Source: an uncultured Methylococcaceae bacterium (GTDB lineage Bacteria > Pseudomonadota > Gammaproteobacteria > Methylococcales > Methylomonadaceae). Taken from it: a stretch of 6,389 nucleotides of DNA. The position numbers and the translations under genes were made by a program. Below the pieces are notes generated by a model, which saw only the letters and a program-made list of their open reading frames with translations, made no database searches and had not been told where the DNA came from. The DNA lies in contig CAJAHC010000253.1 in assembly GCA_903939355.1 (NCBI GenBank), positions 1 to 6,389 of the forward strand, in the 5' to 3' direction. This document shows, piece after piece, positions 1-5,762 of the stretch; the stretch's first letter is position 1, and every line of letters begins with the position of its first letter.

Positions 1-78
1 AGCAAACAGAGCAAGATGATGGAAAAAACTTACCAATCCATTACCAATTTTTTGTATGAATAAAGTTTTGTCTTTCAT
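1..78 (-). CDS. N-terminal 26 codons of an unidentified membrane protein (cut by window edge)
   Basis: An ATG at 76-78 opens a frame that runs uninterrupted to the window edge. It reads MKDKTLFIQKIGNGLVSFF and then a hydrophobic HHLALFA, as expected for a short basic cytoplasmic start leading into a first membrane helix. An AAGAG ribosome-binding sequence at 85-89 sits 6 bases before the ATG. The gene follows cydX by 46 bases, with no hairpin that I can see between them, so it is probably the next gene of the cyd operon. The visible part is too short to name the family. A PsiE-like or other small inner-membrane protein is a guess only. Short plus-strand frames open across the same bases (stops near 57-63), but they lack the start signals seen here. 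Confidence 0.55.
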   Translation of the reverse strand, partial: MKDKTLFIQKIGNGLVSFFHHLALFA

Positions 79-124
79 CTTATACTCTTTAAATATTTTT
101 TTATTAGCCAAAAACTTCTATTTC

Positions 125-223
125 TCATTCCTCAGGATCATCATGAATCTCCAACCATAACCCATTGACGATTCCCAATAAACACGCCAAACTAACTCCC
201 AAAATCCAATTGAAATACCACAT
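125..223 (-). CDS. cydX: CydX, small subunit of cytochrome bd oxidase (32 aa)
   Basis: This single-helix inner-membrane peptide associates with CydA-CydB and, in Escherichia coli, is needed for stable haem content and full activity of cytochrome bd-I. The frame begins MWYFNWILGVSLACLLGI, continues VNGLWLEIHDD and ends PEE. This is the family signature: an aromatic MWYFxWILG start, one transmembrane helix, then a GLWLE motif and a short acidic tail. The length is typical of CydX. The start is fixed by an AAGGA ribosome-binding site at 230-234 that overlaps the cydB stop codon, leaving only 9 bases between the two genes, so it is probably translated from the cydB message. Its position directly after cydB is the classical one. 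The gene is easy to miss because of its size. Confidence 0.95.
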   Translation of the reverse strand: MWYFNWILGVSLACLLGIVNGLWLEIHDDPEE

Positions 224-229
224 TTTTTT

Positions 230-234
230 TCCTT
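230..234 (-). promoter_or_regulatory. Ribosome-binding site of cydX overlapping the cydB stop
   Basis: AAGGA lies 6 bases upstream of the cydX ATG and shares bases with the TAA stop of cydB (233-235). Terminating ribosomes could therefore pass straight to cydX. The site supports this very small gene as real. Confidence 0.75.
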
Positions 235-1372
235 AATATAATACGTTTCTATTATTCTCAATATCTTCAACTGTCACTTTTCCACGCATGACACGGTAAA
301 CCCATATCGTATATCCAATCACTACCGGCATCATAAAAACGGTAACAAAGAGCAACAAATGTAAGGCGTAATAACTGGCACTTGCATCCCATAGTGTTAA
401 GCTATTTGATGGGGCAATAATAGATGGCATAATAAAAGGAAACATTGACCCAGCGGCTGTTAATATCGTGCAGATAACAACCAAACTGCTGGTTAAAAAA
501 GCAAGCCCAGTATAACGTTTAGCCGATAAATAAAGAACCAAAGCTGTTCCTAAGATTGCCATCATGGGCGATAAAATTAATCCTGGATATTTGCTGTAAT
601 TTGTCATCCATAAACCGTTTTCTTTAATGACCAATTTTGCTAATAAATTATTCACAGCATTCGTATCAACAGCTGAGCTAATACGATAACCATCCAGACC
701 GATTGCCACCCAAATACCCGCAATAATGAAACTCATCAAAAAAACCAAGCTACTCCAAAGAATGACTCTTCTGGCGCGCTCAGCTAATATAGCCTCTGTA
801 CGCAAGTGTAAAAATACGGCTCCGTGCAAACAAAATAAACTAACACCCACTATAACGGTAAGCAAAGCAAAAGGCTGAAATAGATCTAAAAAATGACCGG
901 TATAATGTGATCGGAAATCATTATCAAATTTAAAAGGAAGTCCTATCATTAAATTGCCTGCGGCAAGGCTTAGCACGACTGCCGGAACAAAACCACCGAA
1001 AAACAAAGCCCAATCCCACGTTGAACGCCAACGTGCATTGGTCAGCTTACTACGATAATCAAAACCGACCGGACGCAAAAACAGCCCGAACAGTAAAATT
1101 AACATGCCTATATACAAGCCTGAAAATAAAGTGGCGTAGACAAGAGACCATGCGCCGAATGAAATACCCCCCAAAGTAATCAACCAAGTTTGGTTACCTT
1201 CCCATGTTGGCCCAATCGCATTTAACATCACTCGACGTTCATCGTCAGTCTTACCCAGAAACGGCAATAACATACCAATTCCCAAATCAAAACCGTCCAT
1301 AACGGCAAAACCTGAAACAAGAAACAGCAGTATAACCCACCAAATTAAGCGCAGCGTCTCGTAGTCAAACAT
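233..1372 (-). CDS. cydB: Cytochrome bd ubiquinol oxidase subunit II (CydB)
   Basis: CydB is the integral-membrane partner of CydA in the quinol:O2 oxidoreductase of the inner membrane. The protein has 379 residues, the same length as I recall for E. coli CydB, and about nine hydrophobic segments. Family motifs are visible: FDYETLRLIWW at the N-terminus, GFAVMDGFDLGIGMLLPFLG (residues 21-40, with conserved Asp26 and Asp29), GPTWEGNQTWLITLGG (54-69), FLRPVGFDYRSK, AAGSMFPFIMPS, and a C-terminal VEDIENNRNVLY like the E. coli tail. Position 58, an Asp linked to the proton path in E. coli, is Glu here, a conservative change I believe is common in proteobacteria. The ATG is 3 bases after the cydA stop and has a strong AGGAGGG upstream, so it is translationally coupled. 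The protein appears intact. Confidence 0.97.
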   Translation of the reverse strand: MFDYETLRLIWWVILLFLVSGFAVMDGFDLGIGMLLPFLGKTDDERRVMLNAIGPTWEGNQTWLITLGGISFGAWSLVYATLFSGLYIGMLILLFGLFLRPVGFDYRSKLTNARWRSTWDWALFFGGFVPAVVLSLAAGNLMIGLPFKFDNDFRSHYTGHFLDLFQPFALLTVIVGVSLFCLHGAVFLHLRTEAILAERARRVILWSSLVFLMSFIIAGIWVAIGLDGYRISSAVDTNAVNNLLAKLVIKENGLWMTNYSKYPGLILSPMMAILGTALVLYLSAKRYTGLAFLTSSLVVICTILTAAGSMFPFIMPSIIAPSNSLTLWDASASYYALHLLLFVTVFMMPVVIGYTIWVYRVMRGKVTVEDIENNRNVLY

Positions 1373-1375
1373 GGA

Positions 1376-2929
1376 TCAACCCTCCTGCTCAAAATGATAG
1401 CGTCCAGTATGTAAACTACTGGGACCTAGTCGCACATATTTGATCATTAAAAAAAGTTCAATAATCAATAGCACTGTGTAGAAAATAAAAAAACCTGCCA
1501 AACTCAGATATAGCTGACCGACATCAACGCTAGATACGCTTAGGTGAGTAGGTAAAATATTGGCGATAGTCCAAGGTTGACGGCCGTATTCTGCAACTAC
1601 CCAACCCAGTTCGTTAGCAATCCATGGTAAAGGCATTCCATAGAACGCCAAGCGCAATAACCATCGTTTCTGATGAGCTGTGCGTTTAGCCGTGTAATAA
1701 AAGGCCACTACGAAAATAAACAACATAATAACGCCACTTAATACCATGCCACGAAATGACCAAAACATAGGGGCAACTTTAGGTATGGCTTCTCGCGCAG
1801 CTAAGTCGATTTGTTCTGGACTGGCGTCAATCACTTTATCGGTATATTTTTTTAATAACAAGCCATGTCCTAAATCATCCTTGTGTGCTTCAAAAGCTAA
1901 TTTGGCAACTTGATTATTCTTATCCTCTCGTAATAATTGCAAGTTGCCATAGGCAATCATGCCACTTTTAATAAACTTGCGTTTACGCTCAACAAGATCT
2001 TTGATCCCTTCAACTTTTTCATCAATAGAGCGAGTGGCAATAATTCCCAATAACCATGGAAGTTCAAAAGAATTTTCGTTGGCCATGGTTTCTTCGTTAG
2101 GAAAAGCAAATAGAGTAAAAGGCGCAGGTGCCTCTTCAGTGTTCCATTCTGCTTCGATAGTTGCCAACTTGGCTTTTTGTACCTCGCCAACGGTATAACC
2201 GCTTTCATCACCTAACAGCATGACAGCCAGCACGGATGCCAAGCCAAAGCCTGTCGCAATTCTGAATGATCGTCTGGCAAAAGGGATATCCCTATTTTTT
2301 AATAAAAAATAGGCGCTGATACCCAGTACAAACATTGATCCAGTGACATAGCCACCCGCTACCGTATGGACAAACTTAACCCCAGCGACAGGATTAAAAA
2401 ATAATTCTTCAATGCTGGTTAACTCCATGCGCATCGTATCGTAGTTAAATTCAGCACCAACAGGATGTTGCATCCAAGCATTGGCAATCAATATCCATAA
2501 TGCTGATAAACTGGTACCAATAGCCAATAGCCAAGTAACTATAAGATGTTGTAATTTACTCAATCGATCCCAACCAAAGAAAAACAATCCGACGAAAGTT
2601 GATTCAAGAAAAAAAGCCACCATTCCTTCTATGCCAAGAAGTGGACCAAATACATCTCCGACATAGTAAGAATAATAAGCCCAATTTGTTCCAAATTGGA
2701 ACTCCAGAGTGAGCCCTGTAGTAACCCCCATAGCGAAATTGATACCGAATAATTTGCCCCAGTATTTTGTCATATCCTTATAAATAAGCTTACCTGTCAT
2801 AAGGTACAAGGATTCCATAATAGCCAATAGAAATGACAATCCCAATGTCAGTGGCACAAACAGGAAGTGATATAACGCTGTTACTGCAAATTGAAGTCTG
2901 GATAAATCCACGATCTCGTCAGATATCAT
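1376..2929 (-). CDS. cydA: Cytochrome bd ubiquinol oxidase subunit I (CydA), long Q-loop type
   Basis: CydA carries haems b558, b595 and d and the quinol-oxidising Q-loop; the enzyme reduces O2 to water without pumping protons but still builds a proton gradient. At 517 residues it is full length. Counting with a +2 offset from E. coli, the haem ligands are His21 (b595), His188 and Met395 (b558, in FWSFRGM). Glu101 and Glu109 (GIEGMVAFFLES) match the haem and proton-path glutamates, and Lys254 and Glu259 (KLATIEAEW) match the quinol-site pair. GRQPW is at residues 449-453. A long insert at roughly residues 300-385 places it in the L subfamily with E. coli CydA. It lies 17 bases after cydP and 3 bases before cydB. 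The start context is weak (GAGC about 9 bases upstream). All key residues are present, so an active enzyme is expected. Confidence 0.98.
   Translation of the reverse strand: MISDEIVDLSRLQFAVTALYHFLFVPLTLGLSFLLAIMESLYLMTGKLIYKDMTKYWGKLFGINFAMGVTTGLTLEFQFGTNWAYYSYYVGDVFGPLLGIEGMVAFFLESTFVGLFFFGWDRLSKLQHLIVTWLLAIGTSLSALWILIANAWMQHPVGAEFNYDTMRMELTSIEELFFNPVAGVKFVHTVAGGYVTGSMFVLGISAYFLLKNRDIPFARRSFRIATGFGLASVLAVMLLGDESGYTVGEVQKAKLATIEAEWNTEEAPAPFTLFAFPNEETMANENSFELPWLLGIIATRSIDEKVEGIKDLVERKRKFIKSGMIAYGNLQLLREDKNNQVAKLAFEAHKDDLGHGLLLKKYTDKVIDASPEQIDLAAREAIPKVAPMFWSFRGMVLSGVIMLFIFVVAFYYTAKRTAHQKRWLLRLAFYGMPLPWIANELGWVVAEYGRQPWTIANILPTHLSVSSVDVGQLYLSLAGFFIFYTVLLIIELFLMIKYVRLGPSSLHTGRYHFEQEG
1380..1386 (-). 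promoter_or_regulatory. Strong ribosome-binding site of cydB inside the end of cydA
   Basis: AGGAGGG lies 7 bases upstream of the cydB ATG and within the last codons of cydA. It supports the chosen cydB start and tight co-translation of the two oxidase subunits. Confidence 0.8.
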
Positions 2930-2946
2930 AGTAAGTGCTCTTTTTT

Positions 2947-3123
2947 TTATTTAGTCGTGTTAATAGCAGGATGTTCACCTAAAAGTTTATCGCCGATAAT
3001 AGTACTATCGATGGGTTGTTTATGTCCGGCAAAAAACATCCACCAGACAACACCTAACAATAAAAACTTAGTCAATAATGCGATGCTTATTTCCCAGCCA
3101 TATGATGATTTTTTAAGTTTCAT
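2947..3123 (-). CDS. cydP: CydP, putative small subunit of cytochrome bd oxidase (58 aa)
   Basis: This small protein is encoded directly before cydA. It starts MKLKKSSYGWEISIALLTKF and continues LLLGVVWWMFFAGHKQ, giving a basic cytoplasmic N-terminus, one membrane helix (about residues 12-32), a WWMFF motif, and a polar tail of about 25 residues. This pattern (Glu, then Lys, in the helix, followed by WWxFF) matches the family annotated as cytochrome oxidase putative small subunit CydP, found upstream of cydAB in many proteobacteria. Its biochemical role is not established as far as I know; a structural or assembly subunit is the inference. There is no clear Shine-Dalgarno before the ATG, and an in-frame stop lies 9-12 bases upstream, so no longer start is possible. 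It is the first gene after the FNR-type promoter and lies 17 bases before cydA. Confidence 0.85.
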   Translation of the reverse strand: MKLKKSSYGWEISIALLTKFLLLGVVWWMFFAGHKQPIDSTIIGDKLLGEHPAINTTK

Positions 3124-3142
3124 GTAGGTACATTATTAATAT

Positions 3143-3150
3143 TTTATATA
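3143..3150 (-). promoter_or_regulatory. Candidate -10 element of the cyd promoter
   Basis: Reading the minus strand, overlapping TATATA (3150-3145) and TATAAA (3148-3143) hexamers lie about 20-30 bases before the cydP ATG. They place a start site near 3136-3139. The centre of the FNR-type box would then fall about 41-44 bases upstream, the geometry of a class II activated promoter. No good -35 hexamer is visible, as expected for an activator-dependent promoter. The resulting leader would be only about 15 bases long. Confidence 0.5.
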
Positions 3151-3164
3151 CATGAGCGATGTAT
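3148..3164 (+). repeat. Perfect inverted repeat ATACAT-N5-ATGTAT in the cyd promoter
   Basis: Two perfect 6-bp arms are separated by GAGCG. The repeat lies between the FNR-type box and the -10, overlapping the upstream edge of the -10 hexamers. A protein bound here would touch the polymerase site, so a repressor operator is a reasonable inference. The AT-rich arms and short loop make a chance palindrome possible. On the plus strand it is followed by a T-run, but no plus-strand gene leads into it, so I do not call it a terminator. Confidence 0.4.
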
Positions 3165-3173
3165 TTTTTATTT

Positions 3174-3187
3174 TTAATCCCAATCAA
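3174..3187 (-). promoter_or_regulatory. FNR/Anr-type binding box upstream of cydPABX
   Basis: The minus strand reads TTGATTGGGATTAA, which matches the FNR consensus TTGAT-N4-ATCAA at 9 of 10 defined positions with the correct 4-base spacer. It begins 4 bases after the stop codon of the 82-residue gene and 50 bases before the cydP start. With the TATA-like -10 downstream, its centre lies near -42, typical of activation by FNR, Anr or a related CRP-family regulator. Induction of bd oxidase at low oxygen is well known in proteobacteria. Single half-site variants also fit CRP relatives such as Dnr. Confidence 0.6.
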
Positions 3188-3191
3188 TTCA

Positions 3192-3440
3192 TCATTTTTT
3201 TCTACTGAGAAACAAAGCGAGTCCGACTACAGTCAAAAAAATACCCGGCACTACAAAAAAACTGCTCTGTGATTGTTCCCAGTTTTCAGTGCCTCTTCGT
3301 AAAGTGGCATCTTTAGATTCGTCATAAGTGAGTTTTTTTTGCACTTTATTGATCGAGCTATCAATAGCCAAGGCCGCAGAAGCAGGAACCACTAATAACA
3401 ACAGACTAATGATTGAGGTTAAAATTATTTTTTTATTCAT
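3192..3440 (-). CDS. Unrecognised small exported, membrane-anchored protein (82 aa)
   Basis: I do not recognise this family. Residues 1-25 form a good signal sequence: MNKK, then a hydrophobic core IILTSIISLLLLVV, then PASAALA with likely cleavage after Ala25. A polar stretch of about 35 residues follows (IDSSINKVQKKLTYDESKD and on), including ATLRRGTENWEQSQSS. A second hydrophobic helix (about 61-79, FFVVPGIFLTVVGLALFLS) ends in RKK. The predicted topology is a short periplasmic domain with a C-terminal anchor whose basic end faces the cytoplasm. It has no cysteine or obvious metal site. The start is secured by GGAGG 6 bases before the ATG. It sits between the sulfur-transport genes and cydP, so a role with either is possible but only inferred. 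Confidence 0.8.
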   Translation of the reverse strand: MNKKIILTSIISLLLLVVPASAALAIDSSINKVQKKLTYDESKDATLRRGTENWEQSQSSFFVVPGIFLTVVGLALFLSRKK

Positions 3441-3446
3441 CTACGG

Positions 3447-3451
3447 CCTCC
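3447..3451 (-). promoter_or_regulatory. Ribosome-binding site of the 82-residue gene
   Basis: GGAGG lies 6 bases before the ATG at 3438-3440. It is one of the best ribosome-binding sites in the window and is good evidence that this unnamed small gene is translated. Confidence 0.75.
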
Positions 3452-3521
3452 AAATAAATCAATCTCTCTATTATTCATTAAGAAAAAAGAGAAATTGAAC
3501 TTGCCCTTCTAACAAAATTTA

Positions 3522-3550
3522 AACGCCATGCCTTGTCTAAAACTGGCATT
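3522..3550 (-). terminator. Possible weak terminator or attenuator after the pmpB-like gene
   Basis: In the minus-strand RNA, AAUGCCA (3550-3544) can pair with UGGCGUU (3528-3522), a 7-bp stem with one G-U pair and a 15-base loop. It is followed by a discontinuous U-rich run (UUUAAAUUUUGUU). A competing UGCC/GGCA pairing exists within the same bases. The long loop and broken U-tract make strong termination doubtful; partial read-through would let the sulfide genes and cyd genes be expressed together. Confidence 0.3.
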
Positions 3551-3561
3551 AAAACTCAAAA

Positions 3562-3984
3562 TCATCTTTGACGATGTAAAACATTAAACACAAAGAAACC
3601 AATGAACAGTGTCACTACAAATACGTAGCTCCCTAACAATCCAGACGTTAAGCCAAGCAATGCAGGTCCCGGACATAAGCCGGACAACCCCCAACCTATG
3701 CCAAATAGAGCTGAGCCGATGATCAATTTAGCATCAATCTTAGCTTTTGGAATGATCGAGCCTTTAGGTTCGTTATTCGCATTTTTCTTTCGATAAAGAT
3801 TAATTATTTGTCGCAGGAAACTGTAAGTTATTAAGGCACCTGCCATCACTAAAGCCAGCGTAGGATCCCACTGTCCAGCGACATCCAAAAAAGCGAGCAC
3901 CTTAACCGGATTTATCATTTGGCCTAGAATTAAACCCAGTCCAAATATAAAACCGCTGGCACATGCTGAAATATTAAGCTTCAT
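3562..3984 (-). CDS. YeeE/YedE-family half-transporter, PmpB-like (DUF6691 type)
   Basis: This is an inner-membrane protein of 140 residues with about four helices, corresponding to one half of a full-length YeeE/YedE sulfur transporter. The family includes the thiosulfate transporter TsuA, in which membrane cysteines relay the substrate. The signature GIGWGLSGLCPGPAL (residues 95-109) contains the conserved Cys104; a further Cys8 lies in the first helix. A charged loop (RKKNANNEPKGS and on) separates the two helix pairs. The gene starts 9 bases after its partner, and AAAGG (3991-3995) overlaps the partner's stop, implying coupled translation. The pair resembles PmpA/PmpB of BigR-type sulfide-detoxification operons, as I recall them. 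The transported species (sulfite, thiosulfate or another sulfur compound) cannot be told from sequence. Confidence 0.85.
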   Translation of the reverse strand: MKLNISACASGFIFGLGLILGQMINPVKVLAFLDVAGQWDPTLALVMAGALITYSFLRQIINLYRKKNANNEPKGSIIPKAKIDAKLIIGSALFGIGWGLSGLCPGPALLGLTSGLLGSYVFVVTLFIGFFVFNVLHRQR

Positions 3985-3993
3985 AAATAACCT

Positions 3994-4410
3994 TTACACA
4001 ACATGACGAACTAAAAATACGGTGATACCAGCAGTGCTCATAAAAACAAGTGTCGCAACAATCGACCGCCCTGACAATCGTGCAATACCACAAATACCGT
4101 GACCACTCGTACAGCCCCCACCCAAGCGTGTGCCATAGCCGACTAAGAGGCCTGAAATGGCAAGTACTATTAATGACGTATCAATCTGCACGTCAATACT
4201 GCCGCCAAAAAGTTTCCATAAGGAAGGGCTTAAAACAAGGCCTATTAAAAACCATAAACGCCAACCAGTTTCATCTTGCCACGGAGGTAATATTCCAGCA
4301 GCGATACCAGAAATACCCGCGACACGGTTATTAAAAAACAACAATACCGCTGCAGCAAGACCAATCAGAATACCACCACCGAATGCTGATAAAACCGTTA
4401 TGTAAGTCAT
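3994..4410 (-). CDS. YeeE/YedE-family half-transporter, PmpA-like
   Basis: This is an inner-membrane protein of 138 residues with about four helices (roughly 5-26, 51-69, 78-96 and 116-135). It carries the family hallmark GGGCTSGHGICGIARLSGRS (residues 97-116) with Cys100, His104 and Cys107. The N-terminal helix pair ends in RVAGISGIAAGIL, also typical. It is probably the partner of the next gene, the two halves together making the inverted-repeat fold that is one chain in TsuA-type proteins. It follows the sulfide:quinone oxidoreductase by 15 bases, so it is part of the same transcript. The Shine-Dalgarno is weak (GGGCG about 7 bases upstream). The inferred role is movement of a sulfur compound that feeds into, or is released by, the sulfide-oxidising enzymes. 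Confidence 0.88.
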   Translation of the reverse strand: MTYITVLSAFGGGILIGLAAAVLLFFNNRVAGISGIAAGILPPWQDETGWRLWFLIGLVLSPSLWKLFGGSIDVQIDTSLIVLAISGLLVGYGTRLGGGCTSGHGICGIARLSGRSIVATLVFMSTAGITVFLVRHVV

Positions 4411-4425
4411 TTATTCACGCCCGTT

Positions 4426-5673
4426 TTAGTCTTCTTTTATAAGATTTTGTACATAAGATGCTTTATGTGGAATATCAATTCGATAACCCTTAAGCATTAG
4501 ATGCCAGTACATCCAAGGGAAGCCTATTTTTTTACCTAGCCACCAAATAAAGCGATTTTTTCGTGGGTCCAGTAACGGGAATGAAGGCGTTACTTTGCCA
4601 CCATAACCAAACTCAGCCAACATCACTGTGCTCAGCGATGTTGTCAACGGACATGAACCATAACCATCATAACTTTCATTAAGGGATTGTTGATTCATTA
4701 AATTAAGAATGTTATCCACTAAAATGGGTACTTGTTTACGCACTGCAGCTGCTGTTTTGGCATTGGGTGTTGAACCGGCATCACCTAATCCAAAGATGTT
4801 TGGATATTTATTATGTTGCAAGGTTTTATCATTTAAATCCACCCAGCCTCCGGCATTAGCCAAAGGGCTTTTCTTGATAAAATCAGGTGCACTTTGTGAT
4901 GGAGTAACATGGATCATATCAAAAGACTTAGTGACTTGATGCTTGATACCTTCATGATCAGTGGTTTCAAAAGTAGCTAATTTCGCAGGACCATCAATAG
5001 CGATCAGATTGGTATTGAAATTAGTCTTAATACCATACTCACTCACTACTTTTTTTAATGCTTCAGCAAAAAAAGGAATCCCAAACAAAGCGGGGCCGGC
5101 ATTAAAAAATTCAATATCAATGTCAGCCAAAGATTTTTTCTTACGAAATCGATCTGCCGCCAAATACATTATTTTTTGTGGTGCACCGGCACACTTAATA
5201 GGCATGGGAGGCTGGGTAAATAATGCAACTCCCGACGTGAAAGTTTTTATACATTCCCAAGTATATTCGCAGGTATCAGGTGCATAATTACTACATACAT
5301 TATTTTTACCTAAAGTTTCCTTTAAGCCGTCAATTTTATCCCAATCAAGCTGCAAACCTGGACAAACCACCAGATAATCATAACTTAGTTGCTCTCCAGT
5401 CCTTAAAGTTACTGTATTTTCATCAGGCTGAAAAGTATCGGCATATTCCTTAATCCATTCAACCGTTGGATTGATCAGATCAGCTTCATTGCGAGTCGCT
5501 TGCTTTAAGGTATAGGCACCACCCCCAACAATAGTGAAGCCTGGTTGATAGTAATGTTTTTCAGATGGCTCGATAATCGCAATGTCTATATCGCGATTTT
5601 GACGGCGCATATTGTTGGCTACGGAAACACCTGCAGCGCCTCCTCCTACGATTAATAAAGTATGGTGTTTCAT
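4426..5673 (-). CDS. sqr: Sulfide:quinone oxidoreductase (type II-like, mitochondrial SQOR-like)
   Basis: This FAD enzyme of the inner-membrane surface oxidises sulfide and reduces quinone, forming persulfide or polysulfide on a cysteine pair. It has 415 residues. The N-terminal dinucleotide fold has VGGGAAG (9-15) with Glu35 at the end of the second strand; a second FAD motif, GLGDAG, is at 296-301, followed by KTAAAVRKQ. KCAGAPQKIMYL (160-171) is nearly the human SQOR active-site segment, giving catalytic Cys161; Cys341 in GYGSCPLTT is the second redox cysteine. The C-terminal stretch FIWWLGKKIGFPWMYWHLML is amphipathic and aromatic and should bind the membrane. Three further cysteines (127, 135, 141) lie ahead of Cys161. 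The ATG is preceded by AGAGAG. It follows the dioxygenase-rhodanese gene by 89 bases and leads the transporter pair. Confidence 0.93.
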   Translation of the reverse strand: MKHHTLLIVGGGAAGVSVANNMRRQNRDIDIAIIEPSEKHYYQPGFTIVGGGAYTLKQATRNEADLINPTVEWIKEYADTFQPDENTVTLRTGEQLSYDYLVVCPGLQLDWDKIDGLKETLGKNNVCSNYAPDTCEYTWECIKTFTSGVALFTQPPMPIKCAGAPQKIMYLAADRFRKKKSLADIDIEFFNAGPALFGIPFFAEALKKVVSEYGIKTNFNTNLIAIDGPAKLATFETTDHEGIKHQVTKSFDMIHVTPSQSAPDFIKKSPLANAGGWVDLNDKTLQHNKYPNIFGLGDAGSTPNAKTAAAVRKQVPILVDNILNLMNQQSLNESYDGYGSCPLTTSLSTVMLAEFGYGGKVTPSFPLLDPRKNRFIWWLGKKIGFPWMYWHLMLKGYRIDIPHKASYVQNLIKED

Positions 5674-5762
5674 AAAACTCTCTGGTGTTGGGTTGTTATT
5701 ATTATGTTTCTAAATACGAACTATCTTTCTTTAAAAAAATTATGTATCACTCGCAAATTCTA
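5674..5762 (-). other. 89-base AT-rich gap before sqr
   Basis: The spacer between the fusion gene's stop and the sqr start is AT-rich and could contain an internal promoter; CATAAT near the middle of the sqr-proximal half resembles a -10. I find no convincing -35, hairpin or regulator palindrome. The genes can be read as one transcript without it. Confidence 0.25.

Larger units (their letters stand above)
3441..3561 (-). other. 121-base intergenic gap between pmpB-like gene and the 82-residue gene
   Basis: This is the longest non-coding stretch in the window. In transcription order it holds a possible weak hairpin (3550-3522), an AT-rich tract, and a candidate promoter: TTCAAT, an 18-base spacer, then AATAAT, just ahead of the GGAGG site. 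The promoter match is poor and is offered only because the gap is much larger than those between the neighbouring genes. No RNA gene or repeat is evident. Confidence 0.3.

Noticed and set aside
1..63. Plus-strand C-terminal gene fragments ending at about 59 or 63
   Set aside because: Two frames are open from the left edge for about 20 codons, but neither shows a recognisable tail. The minus-strand frame has a start, ribosome site and operon position in its favour.
1957..2211. Open frames of 79-84 codons on both strands inside cydA
   Set aside because: They lie wholly inside a well-conserved cydA frame, show no family resemblance and are ordinary shadow frames.
3113..3133. Six-codon upstream reading frame overlapping the cydP start
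   Set aside because: ATG at 3131-3133 reads MYLHET then stop, out of frame with cydP. It has no ribosome-binding site and such short frames are expected by chance; noted only because cydP also lacks a clear one.
4050..4405. Two plus-strand frames opposite the pmpA-like gene
   Set aside because: They are antisense to a membrane protein with intact family motifs, and their products look like no coherent protein.
4709..5287. Plus-strand frames opposite sqr (76 and 108 codons)
   Set aside because: They are antisense to the intact SQR frame, with no promoter or ribosome-binding support.
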